64,000 nucleotides of DNA from Saccharibacillus endophyticus (GCF_013185185.1 NZ_JAAZWE010000001.1:186001-250000); one strand, 5' to 3'; positions 23,081 through 31,065 are shown, counted from the stretch's first letter. Made by a program: numbers and translations. Notes: a model not told the origin generated them from the letters alone.

Positions 23081-23168
23081 AACATAATATTCATGCTGAG
23101 GGCATTCGCCCTTGGTCCGGAATACGCCAAACACCCGACATACGTCGGGTCGTGAATACAGGAACGTT
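23081..23168 (+). repeat. Array repeat E14 (attC-like, 88 bp)
   Basis: Arms A (GGGC/GCCC) and C (ACCCGAC/GTCGGGT) are intact and arm B is damaged. The left stem reads TATTCATG against CGTGAATA on the right, leaving one wobble pair. Confidence 0.78.
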
Positions 23169-23188
23169 ATACGAAAGGACCGAGGCAA

Positions 23189-23638
23189 GTGATATTGAAT
23201 AAGCCACTTGATCCATACGATTTCTTTATTGAATCTGAAGATAAGAAATCACATATCCTTTTTTCATTTCAGGACATTGAATTAGAGCGATATAAATCCA
23301 TTAACTACTTGGTACATATTAAGGACGATCAGTTTGCTGGACAAGCCGAGATCTGGATTGAGCATGAAGAAATCCATGATTTTATGGAAGGACTTTTAAA
23401 AACTGAAAATAGCGAAGTCAAAACGATTCAGTTAAAAGCCATGAGTGATAAGGAATTTGAAATGAGTTTTATCGATCAAAAAATGGGGCATTACGAAATT
23501 GCCTATTCCATTACAAAGAGAAGATATTCAAGAGACGGATTAATAGAAACGACATTGAAAGGCTCTTTTGGCTACGATAGTGAATTTTTAAACCTACTGA
23601 AAGAGAGTTTGAAGAGAATTAATAGACTGTTGTCTTAA
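23189..23638 (+). CDS. Uncharacterised protein, WapI-immunity-like (cassette C15)
   Basis: 149 residues, GTG 23189 after ACCGAGG. Alternating strands (HILFSFQDIELERYKSINYL, EIWIEHEEIHDFM) and a closing amphipathic helix suggest a small beta-rich protein of the type annotated as WapI-family or other contact-inhibition immunity proteins. The match is by general appearance only. The cassette starts GTTATACGAA.GGACC and its end, before E15, is complementary at 14 of 15 positions. Confidence 0.65.
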   Translation: MILNKPLDPYDFFIESEDKKSHILFSFQDIELERYKSINYLVHIKDDQFAGQAEIWIEHEEIHDFMEGLLKTENSEVKTIQLKAMSDKEFEMSFIDQKMGHYEIAYSITKRRYSRDGLIETTLKGSFGYDSEFLNLLKESLKRINRLLS

Positions 23639-23670
23639 ACATTTGTGAGCAATTCAAGGTCCCTTCGTAT

Positions 23671-23730
23671 AACATAATATTCACGCTGCGGGCATCCGCC
23701 CTTGATGCGGCATTCGCCAAGTCGTGAACA
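23671..23730 (+). repeat. Array repeat E15 (attC-like, truncated on the right)
   Basis: AAC, left stem TATTCACG, arm A and most of arm B are present. After GTCGTGAACA the site breaks off without the GTT. This marks the end of the well-preserved array. Confidence 0.72.
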
Positions 23731-23817
23731 GTCCCTATCGGTATTTTTACTTAGGCTTAGAACATTAAAAAAGTAATTACTTATATATGAAGGTGACTTT
23801 AACAAGGAGGAGTACCC

Positions 23818-24669
23818 ATGGAGGATATTGAAAAGATTCATACACTAGCAAGAAAGTATTGTATGGTGAAAAGTACATATTGGGGAAGAAAATACTCAAA
23901 GCTGATTGAGGAAGGTACGTATAGATTAGACGGCGGTGGTTACACCTTAGAAGCAAAGCGATTATTTCCAAGATACATTGTGTTGAATGCAATTCTTCCA
24001 GAAATCGAACGATTTTTGCCCAATGACTTCTCCAACAAGGATGAAGTAAAAAATTCACTTTTGTATGCTATTCAAAATGCCCAAAATAGATTGACTGAAA
24101 TTAATAATGATGATGCTACGTGTCAGGAAACAATGGATGAAGAGCGTCAGGCGTTTTACGATTTTATAGAAAAAAAGTGCATGGAAATACCTCAGAATGT
24201 TAGACCGTTATCATACAGACGTACGTTATCATCGCAAGAAAGTAAAATGTTATGGATTGAGTTGAATAAAAAGTGGAGCATAGAAGTAAATGATTACTGG
24301 TATCCGCTTATTAGTCATAAGCCAAATGATACAGAAGCATTTATGGATGATTACTTCTATTCAGAAGTAGGCATTGGCCACCTTATAAAGATACTGAAGA
24401 AGCGAAATGTCCAAAGGGTATTTGAGCTGAGAGAAGGTAGCATGTCCCCTGAGTATGAAATTGATTTAGAGAGTTTCAATTCAGCATATAATATAAATGG
24501 AGAAGGTTTTTGGTTTTCAAGCGACTTGGACTGGGTTATTTACGCATCACACGAAAATTCAATAACTATAGCAGGAGCATGGCTATTAGCTGAGATTAAA
24601 AAGATTTGGTTGAACTGGGAAGAACGAACTTGGTTAGATTGGAAAGAGAGATTAGAAAGAGGGTTATAA
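23818..24669 (+). CDS. Uncharacterised protein
   Basis: 283 residues, ATG 23818 after AAGGAGGAGTACCC. The AT-rich codon use is like the cassettes, but no repeat closes it downstream, so it may be the last, truncated cassette or a separate import. It is soluble and rich in Trp and Glu at the C-terminus (IKKIWLNWEERTWLDWKERLE). The N-terminal part is helical and basic-acidic mixed. There is no recognisable motif. The short segment IAGAWLLAEI near the end is hydrophobic but not a membrane helix. Confidence 0.65.
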   Translation: MEDIEKIHTLARKYCMVKSTYWGRKYSKLIEEGTYRLDGGGYTLEAKRLFPRYIVLNAILPEIERFLPNDFSNKDEVKNSLLYAIQNAQNRLTEINNDDATCQETMDEERQAFYDFIEKKCMEIPQNVRPLSYRRTLSSQESKMLWIELNKKWSIEVNDYWYPLISHKPNDTEAFMDDYFYSEVGIGHLIKILKKRNVQRVFELREGSMSPEYEIDLESFNSAYNINGEGFWFSSDLDWVIYASHENSITIAGAWLLAEIKKIWLNWEERTWLDWKERLERGL

Positions 24670-24763
24670 TCAAAGACCAGACCCTTAAAAAAGGTTAGGG
24701 TTAGAAATGACGCTCGGATTTTTAAGGAAGCGCTTTATTATTTGAAACTTAGGAGGACCTCGA

Positions 24764-26032
24764 ATGAATTATCAAAATTGGGCCGGCAACTTTACTTATG
24801 GAGCGACCGAAATGATCTATCCCGAAAGCGTGGAGCATTTGCAGCAACTGGTCAAAGAGCATGGAAAGATCAAGGTTTCGGGCAGCGGCCATACGTTCAA
24901 TGCGATCACGGATACGAACGGGATTTTCGTTTCGCTGCGACATTGGAACCGCATGTTGGCCTTAACCGAAGAACGCGGCACGGTAACGGTCGAAGGAGGG
25001 ATCACGTACGGGGAACTATGCGCGGAGCTTGCTCCGACCGATTATGCGCTTCATAATCTGGCATCGCTTCCTCATATCACGGTTGCCGGTGCCGTCGCTA
25101 CGGCCACCCATGGGTCGGGCAGCCGTAACGGAAGCTTGGCGGCAGCGGTAGAAGGGATCGAACTGGTCGACGCGAACGGAGAGCTGCATACGTTCAGCCG
25201 CGGCGATGCGGAATTCGCCGGCGTTGTCGTAAACCTCGGCGCGCTCGGCATCGTGACGAAGCTGACGCTGAACGTCGTGCCGGCCTATCCCGTCAGACAG
25301 TTCGTTTATGAGAATCTGCCGCTTTCGCAGCTTGAAGAAAACGCGGAAGGTATATTTACGGACGCTTACAGCGTAAGTTTGTTCACGGATTGGCAGCAGC
25401 CGAGATTTCATCAGGTATGGACAAAATGCCGGGAAGAAGATGGCGTAAGCTATGCCGGACATGCGGACTATTACGGAGCGCTGCCTGCGACGGCCCCTGT
25501 GCATCCGCTGCCGGACATGCATGCGGAAAACTGCACGGAGCAGCTTGGCAAGCCGGGGATGTGGCATGAGCGGCTCGCGCATTTCCGTATGGAATTTACG
25601 CCGAGTGCCGGCAAAGAGCTGCAGAGCGAATACTTGATGCCGCGGGAGCATGTATATGAAGCGGCGCTGGCCGTTCACCAGCTGCGGGAGCATCTTGCGC
25701 CGATTTTGTTCGTCAGCGAATTGCGCACGATCGCTGCGGACGATTTGTGGCTGAGCCCTTTTTGCGATCAACCTTCGGTGGCGTTTCACTTCACGTGGCG
25801 GGACGACTGGCAGGCGGTCGAGCGCGTGCTTCCGCTGCTGGAAGCAGCGCTGGCGCCGTTTCACGCACGTCCGCATTGGGGCAAGCTGTTTACGGTACCG
25901 GCCGATGTCCTGCAGGGACAATTCGACAAGCTGCCGCAGTTTCGGAAGCTGATCGACAAGTATGACCCTAACGGAAAATTCAGCAATGCGTTTCTGGATA
26001 CTTATGTTCGTCCAGCCCGGACGTCACGTTGA
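24764..26032 (+). CDS. aldO: Alditol oxidase (AldO-type FAD enzyme)
   Basis: 422 residues with backbone-like GC content. It oxidises a polyol such as xylitol or sorbitol at C1, making the aldose and hydrogen peroxide. Visible features are the covalent-FAD motif SGSGHTFN (His about 43), the PCMH FAD-binding fold with LPHITVAGAVATATHGSG (about 102-119), and NLGALGIVT. Further on are YSVSLFTDW, NCTEQLG, ELQSEYLMPREH and HWGKLFTVP near the C-terminus, closely following Streptomyces AldO. ATG 24764 follows CTTAGGAGGACC. A strong terminator follows. It sits as a backbone-type gene between the good and the decayed parts of the array. Confidence 0.9.
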   Translation: MNYQNWAGNFTYGATEMIYPESVEHLQQLVKEHGKIKVSGSGHTFNAITDTNGIFVSLRHWNRMLALTEERGTVTVEGGITYGELCAELAPTDYALHNLASLPHITVAGAVATATHGSGSRNGSLAAAVEGIELVDANGELHTFSRGDAEFAGVVVNLGALGIVTKLTLNVVPAYPVRQFVYENLPLSQLEENAEGIFTDAYSVSLFTDWQQPRFHQVWTKCREEDGVSYAGHADYYGALPATAPVHPLPDMHAENCTEQLGKPGMWHERLAHFRMEFTPSAGKELQSEYLMPREHVYEAALAVHQLREHLAPILFVSELRTIAADDLWLSPFCDQPSVAFHFTWRDDWQAVERVLPLLEAALAPFHARPHWGKLFTVPADVLQGQFDKLPQFRKLIDKYDPNGKFSNAFLDTYVRPARTSR

Positions 26033-26057
26033 GGCTGAACGAGGCTTTCAGGAAATG

Positions 26058-26106
26058 AAAAGGCTGCCGCCTCGTCTCAAGCGGGACGAGGCGGCAGCCT
26101 TTTTTC
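26058..26106 (+). terminator. Strong terminator after aldO
   Basis: A 19-bp stem (26058-26076 with 26085-26103, GC-rich core GGCTGCCGCCTCGTC) is followed by TTTTTT. Confidence 0.9.
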
Positions 26107-26156
26107 GTCATATCGCAGAGTGGATTCCGCAGTCCGAAATGCGCTGCCGCAGTTGA

Positions 26157-26244
26157 AGTATCATATTCATGCTGCGGACATTCGTTCTAAGCCCGGCTTA
26201 CGCCGGACACTCGACATGCGTCCGGTCATGAATACAGGAACGTT
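26157..26244 (+). repeat. Array repeat E16 (degenerate attC-like)
   Basis: The opening AAC is lost. The outer stem TATTCATG/CATGAATA, arm B (CCGGC..GCCGG) and most of arm C remain. It ends in CGTT at 26241-26244, so it still defines the start of the next unit. Confidence 0.65.
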
Positions 26245-26283
26245 AGATAAAATTGCCTTAAGACCTAAGGAGTGAGTTGAATT

Positions 26284-26616
26284 ATGCATAGAATTGCTAA
26301 AATATTTTTGGTTTTAATACTGTTGATAACGGTTTTTACGGGCTGTGTGAGCCAAAGAGGTGCGATTAGTTCGGTAACAACATTTCTGCGTGTGATTGAG
26401 AAGGATCACTCTGATGATTATAAAGAAAAATGGATTGTTGGTTATAATTCGAGTGCTAACGAAATAGATGAAGTACGAATAATGATAGAAGATGTGAGGG
26501 TTTGGAATCTTATTGAAGTAAATAAAGAGTATTTTGTTTCGTATCAGGGTTCTAAAGAGAGTGGTTATGTGTTAGGTCAAATCGAACATGTTGGAGACGA
26601 AAATACCTTAAGATGA
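26284..26616 (+). CDS. Small lipoprotein (cassette-like unit)
   Basis: 110 residues. The N-terminal signal (MHRIAKIFLVLILLITVF) ends in the lipobox FTGC, so the mature protein is anchored outside the membrane. The remainder is a small beta-rich domain of unknown function (EKWIVGYNSSANEID, YFVSYQGSKESGYVLGQIEH). The ATG follows CTAAGGAGTG. The unit start GTTAGATAAAATTGCCTT pairs with the sequence before E17 at about 15 of 18 positions, so it is a genuine cassette in the decayed part of the array. Confidence 0.75.
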   Translation: MHRIAKIFLVLILLITVFTGCVSQRGAISSVTTFLRVIEKDHSDDYKEKWIVGYNSSANEIDEVRIMIEDVRVWNLIEVNKEYFVSYQGSKESGYVLGQIEHVGDENTLR

Positions 26617-26641
26617 CTCGAGTAAGAAGGCAACATCATCT

Positions 26642-26692
26642 AACATATATTCATGCGACTGACATACATCGGGTCATGGATACAAGAACGTT
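26642..26692 (+). repeat. Array repeat E17 (minimal attC-like, 51 bp)
   Basis: AAC and GTT are kept and the outer stem is largely paired (TATTCATG/CATGGATA). Arms A and B are missing and arm C is imperfect (GAC..ATC). Confidence 0.65.
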
Positions 26693-26700
26693 ATATGTAG

Positions 26701-27459
26701 TCTCTTGAAGAGCGTGAAGATCAAATTACTGCGGAAAGATTGAATATTGAAGATAGAACTTCATTTTTACTGGGTAGCGTTGCTCCAGATGCCGTTGCTA
26801 CAAAAGATGACTCTCACTTCTACAGAGGAGAGCATCACGACTTTACAAGGCGCATAGATTATCAAGAATTTTTAGATAAGTATAGCGCCTATTCAAATAA
26901 CAGGTATGTGCTCGGATATTTTGCACATTTAATTGCAGATGAGCAGTGGATGAAGGGGGTTTATATGCCTTGGCTGAGAAATCGAATGGAAGAAGATCCT
27001 GAAGTATATCCTTTGTATCATAATGATTTTAAATTACTGAACGGAAAGCTGTTAGAGCACTATGATTGCACGAAGGAAATGAGGGACGCGATCTCTGATG
27101 AAACTGGGGCGTGTACGCAAACTCCGCCGGGAGCAGATTGAGCTGAATTTTCGTTCTCGGCAAGGAATTTTTCTGAAGGCGTGCCGGGGCACGTCAAAGG
27201 AAAATGACGCTGCAGAGGGCGAAAAGGCAGGTCAAGGTGCACGGTGTTGAGTTTGCGTACACGGCCTAGTGAAGTTATAGATTTGGATGAAGTTAAGTCT
27301 CGCGAGGCACTCGACTTTATTCCTTATGTATTAGGGGATATGGAGTACGAAAAACAAAGTATAGATGAAGTGCTAAAGGTTTTTAGTTTTATACAGATCA
27401 AAGGATACATCGAAACATCAGTAAATATGGGAATCATGAATCTGCAAAAATATATGTAA
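26701..27459 (+). pseudogene. Zinc-dependent phospholipase-C-like protein, broken by an insertion
   Basis: An open frame from just after E17 reads LEEREDQITAERLNIEDRTS then FLLGSVAPDA, HFYRGEHHDF and YFAHLIADEQW, to DAISDETG near 27105. The same protein then resumes at about 27263 with EVIDLDEVKSREALDF and ends at 27459. The intact relative at 34831 has the same FVLGSVAPDA and YFAHILTDYLW motifs and an N-terminus that is missing here. So the gene lost its start next to E17 and was then split by the 27111-27262 element. It belongs to the Zn-dependent PLC-like family by resemblance. Confidence 0.72.
27111..27262. mobile_element. MITE-like insertion, about 152 bp
   Basis: Perfect 14-base terminal inverted repeats, GTGTACGCAAACTC (27111-27124) and GAGTTTGCGTACAC (27249-27262), with GGC/GCC-like extensions. 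It interrupts the phospholipase-like gene. No transposase frame lies inside, and no clear target duplication was found. Confidence 0.6.
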
Positions 27460-27510
27460 AAAAGAGAATAGGTTAAATAGTGGATTGGGAGAAGACAGGG
27501 ACAACCTACT

Positions 27511-27582
27511 ACATCATATCCACGCTGCGGGCAGACGCCCTGCATCCGTCATTCTCCGCATACTCATGAATACAGAAACGTC
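27511..27582 (+). repeat. Array repeat E18 (remnant)
   Basis: Recognisable by CACGCTGCGGGCAGACGCCC, a damaged arm B and TCATGAATACAGAAACGTC. The GTT is now GTC and the left AAC is lost. Confidence 0.55.
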
Positions 27583-27619
27583 ATACAAAACTCCGGAACG
27601 AATAGTTAGAGGTGCGAGC

Positions 27620-28102
27620 ATGAGACAAGAAGACATAGAACTGCTTTTGAAAAAGAAAAACCTAATTAACAAGCCGCTCATCGGTTGTACGGAAGAAGAG
27701 ATCGTTAAATTAGAGGAAAAGGTTGGTTTTAAGCTGCCTGAAACGTATAAACAATTCTTGCTTGCGGCTGGACATGAATCAGGCAGATTATTTCAAGGAA
27801 CGGCTGTTCATTATATCGATCTTATTGAAATTCAAGAATGGGCCAAAGAATTATTGGAAGAGAATCACAACCCTATTGCTTTACCGAATAGTTCATTAGT
27901 TTTTTCCATGCACCAAGGGTATGAAATCAAATTTTTTGATGTCGACATGGGCGAGAATCCGCCTGTATTTCTTTGGTACGAAGGAATGGAAAACCCGGCA
28001 TCGGCTATTCGGTTATTTGAGACATTCGATGAATTCTTATTGCAAGAGATTAAAGATCATTCGAATGTAGATTGGAGAGATCAAAATGTTTGTGAGCGAT
28101 AA
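27620..28102 (+). CDS. SMI1/KNR4 (SUKH) family protein
   Basis: 160 residues, ATG 27620 after AGAGGTGCGAG. Motifs of the SUKH fold: GCTEEEIVKLEEKVGFKLPE (about 22-41), YKQFLLAAGHESG, a central IDLIEIQEWAKELL helix and the late PVFLWYEG strand with SFDEFL-like FETFDEFLL. In bacteria these are often immunity proteins against polymorphic toxins; no toxin gene is adjacent. It lies after the last recognisable array repeat and may be the last cassette of the decayed tail. Confidence 0.82.
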   Translation: MRQEDIELLLKKKNLINKPLIGCTEEEIVKLEEKVGFKLPETYKQFLLAAGHESGRLFQGTAVHYIDLIEIQEWAKELLEENHNPIALPNSSLVFSMHQGYEIKFFDVDMGENPPVFLWYEGMENPASAIRLFETFDEFLLQEIKDHSNVDWRDQNVCER

Positions 28103-28564
28103 GACTTCAATGCACAAAAATCAAAGATATAGAAGGTCTGAAAATCGCAGATGTTTGAAATGTATTCGAGAAAACAAATGATACCAAACTAATTAACAGG
28201 ATCAAAAAGAATTTTAGAATTGGGTGCAAACCAACAACAGACTTTTACCGTTGATTTTATAGGGAAGCAAGAATCGAACGATACGAAGCAGGATCGGAAT
28301 CCGCCTGAACAAATCGTGTTCGTGCCTGATTCGGCTAACGCCGAGGTATGAAGCGAAAGGCACAAGTATACATATGGGACATCCCGTCATGAAACTTCGG
28401 AAAAATTCTATGTTGATGATCAGACTGAAAAAAAGGAGAAGTTAAAGTGCGAAATTGTTCGAAGCCTATACAATCATTTATGGCGACGGTAAAAAAAGCG
28501 ACATTGAAATTGACAGAGTAACCTACAGCGGCCGCAAAAAGTTCTTCATGCAGGAGGAGTACCC
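28103..28564 (+). other. Gene-poor stretch with a C-terminal gene remnant
   Basis: No intact gene. From 28448 to a TGA at 28566-28568 a frame reads SAKLFEAYTIIYGDGKKSD and ends RKKFFMQEEYP, a plausible C-terminus of a lost protein; a TAA precedes it. The ribosome site of the next gene (CAGGAGGAG) lies inside this remnant. The rest shows nothing recognisable. Confidence 0.4.
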
Positions 28565-29326
28565 ATGATATTGGAAAAAGTCATACCTGAACTCAATATA
28601 CAACGTGAATATAAAGACTTCGTGGATGCCTATATCGATCAGATTCGCGCCGAATTCGAAGATAAGATCCATAGCGTCTACATGTGCGGGTCGATTCCGA
28701 AAGGAACGGCCGTACCTTTTAAATCGGATGCGGACTTTACGATCGTATGCGAAAATGCCGGAGATATCGATTACGGAAAACTGGAGACGATCAAAAATCA
28801 ACTGGTAGAGAAATATCCATTTTTAACGAAGATTGATACGATTGTTTGTCCGGTCGACGATGTAGTCAGCAGACCCAACGAGTGGGGATTTTGGATCAAG
28901 GTCATTTGCATTTGCGTATACGGTGAAGATATCGGCGAACAAGTACCTCCGATCGTGATTTCTCCGGCGTTCATTTTAGAGTTGAATACGGATACCCCGG
29001 AGGAAATCGAGCGTATACGTCATTCGCTTTCCAATGCCGATGATCGCTCGCTGAAGACCAGGTACGTCAAAGGTTACTCCAAAAGATTGCTGCGCGCGTT
29101 GTATTCGTTGATTTTAGAAGATACGGGCGTATGGCAGGATGACATGTTGGAAATGAAAAATGACCTTTTAAAATATTGCGAGATCAACCCCGCCATCATT
29201 GAATATCTGTATGCTTGTTATTTGGACAGCCATGTATCCGTGGAAGAGTTTCTGGAAATCGCAGACGAAGCGTATTGCTATGTCGAGCAGGCTTTACAGG
29301 CAATGGAGATTTCCAGAGAAACCTAA
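28565..29326 (+). CDS. Nucleotidyltransferase-fold protein
   Basis: 253 residues, ATG 28565 after CAGGAGGAGTACCC. The polymerase-beta-like signature is in CGSIPKGTAVPFKSDADFTI (about 39-58): G-S with a helix and SDADF, giving two metal-binding aspartates. A helical C-terminal half (about 150-250) resembles the substrate domain of aminoglycoside nucleotidyltransferases and related proteins. It would transfer a nucleotide to a small molecule or protein. GC content is backbone-like. The 29327-29429 stretch after it holds only a short remnant frame (GYGDFISVQERAVYLKYSFN). Confidence 0.78.
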   Translation: MILEKVIPELNIQREYKDFVDAYIDQIRAEFEDKIHSVYMCGSIPKGTAVPFKSDADFTIVCENAGDIDYGKLETIKNQLVEKYPFLTKIDTIVCPVDDVVSRPNEWGFWIKVICICVYGEDIGEQVPPIVISPAFILELNTDTPEEIERIRHSLSNADDRSLKTRYVKGYSKRLLRALYSLILEDTGVWQDDMLEMKNDLLKYCEINPAIIEYLYACYLDSHVSVEEFLEIADEAYCYVEQALQAMEISRET

Positions 29327-29477
29327 AGCGTGGATACGAGGATACGGTGATTTCATAAGTGTCCAAGAGCGCGCCGTGTATCTGAAATATAGTTTTAATA
29401 CAGCGGAAACTACGACATAAAATCATTCCATGATTCGAGCATTTCAAGCGTTGATTATGAAAAGGAGGAATCGTCTA

Positions 29478-30011
29478 ATGCATAGATCCATTGGGATTCT
29501 TGCTGCATGTCTCTTATCGATTGCTTTGGTCGGGTGCTCGTCTGATCCGGTGCGCGCTTCGAACTACGAAGGAAAACCGGTTACGATCGGGATCATCGGA
29601 ACGCCGCCGGCTATGCGAGAGCGGAACGTGAATTTCGAGCAAATAGACTTCGACCAGTTGGAGGAGGTGGACTCTTCATCCGGATATGATGCTGTTTTTA
29701 TCACCGAAGAGCATTTATCTGAAGCCGCCGACTCGAAGTATGCCCCTATATATAAAACAGCGGGTGTGCCGTTTTTCTTTATCGAGTCCAAGAAGTCCCA
29801 TTTGCCTTTTATCAGCGAGCAGCGGACGTATGAAGAGTTTCCGGATCTGAACACGGATGCTTATGTAAGCGGCTATTTTGGCGATAATCGAAACTCAAAA
29901 TATTGGTCATACGGATTGCAAAATGACGAGCCGAATCGATCCGACATTGAAGACGTATACACTCGAATTTTTGAAACGATCACCCATATCGAAGCAGAGG
30001 TCAACTCATGA
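29478..30011 (+). CDS. Lipoprotein of unknown function
   Basis: 177 residues from the ATG at 29478, nine bases after AAAGGAGG; the frame also opens 16 codons upstream without a site. The signal peptide ends in the lipobox LVGC. The mature part contains KPVTIGIIGTPPAMRER and YDAVFITEEHL, a Rossmann-like strand pattern seen in binding proteins, but too short for a full binding protein. The stop overlaps the next lipoprotein start (ATGA), so the two are made together. Confidence 0.78.
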   Translation: MHRSIGILAACLLSIALVGCSSDPVRASNYEGKPVTIGIIGTPPAMRERNVNFEQIDFDQLEEVDSSSGYDAVFITEEHLSEAADSKYAPIYKTAGVPFFFIESKKSHLPFISEQRTYEEFPDLNTDAYVSGYFGDNRNSKYWSYGLQNDEPNRSDIEDVYTRIFETITHIEAEVNS

Positions 30012-30487
30012 AGAGATGCCGGTTGATTCTTTTTTTGCTCCTGATTCTTCTTGTCGGCTGCGGCGGGACGAATGAAGATTCCGGTGCCGCAGAACAATTT
30101 ATCACAGAGAAGGGCTATACGATTGTCAAAAAAGAAAAAGAGACCTACGAATATACGCTGACAAAAAGTCAGCTTACGGAAATGCCGTATATCCAATATT
30201 GGAGCGTACAAAGCGAAGCGCCAGATGTTTATATAGGCAAACAGATCCGTACGAGCAAATTCATTGTGAATCATCATCCGTTGGACGAACTTAGCGATCA
30301 GGCGAAAAAACAAACGGTCATCTATGTGATGGAATCGGGCGATGACGTTATCGGAGGCTACAGCATTCCGGATTATAAAGAACTGCATATGGGCTGGGTG
30401 TACAGCATTGACGGCGAGACGTTGGAAGAAATGACCGGGATGTCTTATCCAGGCTGGCTGGAAGAGTGGAACAAAGCGTATAAGTAG
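30008..30487 (+). CDS. Lipoprotein, DUF4830-like
   Basis: 159 residues, start overlapping the upstream stop by four bases. The lipobox is LVGC after a Leu-rich signal. The mature sequence has EQFITEKGYTIVKKEKETYE, then VIYVMESGDDVIGGYSIPD and a Gly/Trp-rich end, a layout resembling DUF4830 proteins. It likely sits on the outer membrane face with its upstream partner. Confidence 0.75.
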   Translation: MKRCRLILFLLLILLVGCGGTNEDSGAAEQFITEKGYTIVKKEKETYEYTLTKSQLTEMPYIQYWSVQSEAPDVYIGKQIRTSKFIVNHHPLDELSDQAKKQTVIYVMESGDDVIGGYSIPDYKELHMGWVYSIDGETLEEMTGMSYPGWLEEWNKAYK

Positions 30488-30521
30488 CCCTATTCGCAAT
30501 TTCTAAGTTGAGGTGATGTTA

Positions 30522-31058
30522 ATGGGCTTATCTAGTGATTCGATCAAAGTACTGCTTCCACCTGAAGAAAATTTTACCCCTACGGATCTCATTGAACATG
30601 TGGCAGGCGTGATGTATACGGAAGAGGCCCGTTCAATCAGGAACAGCATTGAAGAACTCCCTGAAATGCTGAGGATCATCATGTGGATCATTGATTTCGA
30701 CACGGAATTAGCGATGAACGGAATTTTAGGTTTTTTGGAGAACTCTTCCGGCAGATACTTGAGCGAGACGGTGGCAGCCTTGCAATTGATCGGAGCTACA
30801 AAAGATGCAGCCCTATTGAAGGAGATAGAAAAGCAAGTTGAAGAAATTAACGTTGAAACCAAAATCGAATTAAACCCTTACCAAGTTACCTCGTTTGAAG
30901 ATCGGCACTCTATCAATGAAGAAGCATTAAAAAAGATCGAGGAGCTGGCTGACCGATTATATCTGAATTCAGATTATCGCAATGTTTTTGACTACTTGGT
31001 GACGTATCTGTCCGATCATTGGAATCTGATAGGCAATCCTTTTAGAGAGGAAAAATGA
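30522..31058 (+). CDS. DUF4375-like (DMP19-type) helical protein
   Basis: 178 residues from ATG 30522, nine bases after TGAGGTG. All-helical: LPEMLRIIMWIIDFDTELAMNGILGFLENSSG is typical of the DUF4375/DMP19 family, which includes immunity-like proteins. No catalytic motif. It is the first of two small genes separated by seven bases, so it is probably co-transcribed with the next gene. Confidence 0.72.
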   Translation: MGLSSDSIKVLLPPEENFTPTDLIEHVAGVMYTEEARSIRNSIEELPEMLRIIMWIIDFDTELAMNGILGFLENSSGRYLSETVAALQLIGATKDAALLKEIEKQVEEINVETKIELNPYQVTSFEDRHSINEEALKKIEELADRLYLNSDYRNVFDYLVTYLSDHWNLIGNPFREEK

Positions 31059-31065
31059 ACTTCAT

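Larger units (their letters stand above)
10894..23730 (+). mobile_element. Integron-like gene-cassette array
   Basis: About fifteen AT-rich units, each running from a GTT to the next structured repeat. In fourteen units the ~18 bases after the start are largely complementary to the bases before the terminal AAC: 9 matches, 2 mismatches, then 5-7 matches in the clearest cases. The left and right flanks of one repeat match each other less well, so the pairing belongs to the cassette. All cassette genes but one are on + with the repeat at the 3' end. No recombinase gene is present in the window. Functional naming is inference; the pattern is read directly. Confidence 0.75.

Noticed and set aside
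11442..23168. A CRISPR array
   Set aside because: Repeats are 88 bp, structured and variable; the 'spacers' are 0.4-2.3 kb and contain genes.
11442..23168. Ordinary MITE or bcr-type intergenic elements inserted between genes
   Set aside because: That would not explain why the start of each unit is complementary to its own end while the two flanks of one repeat often differ. Not fully excluded without other genomes.
24742..25921. Overlapping frames on both strands within the alditol oxidase gene
   Set aside because: The oxidase has strong, ordered family motifs and a ribosome site; the others have none.
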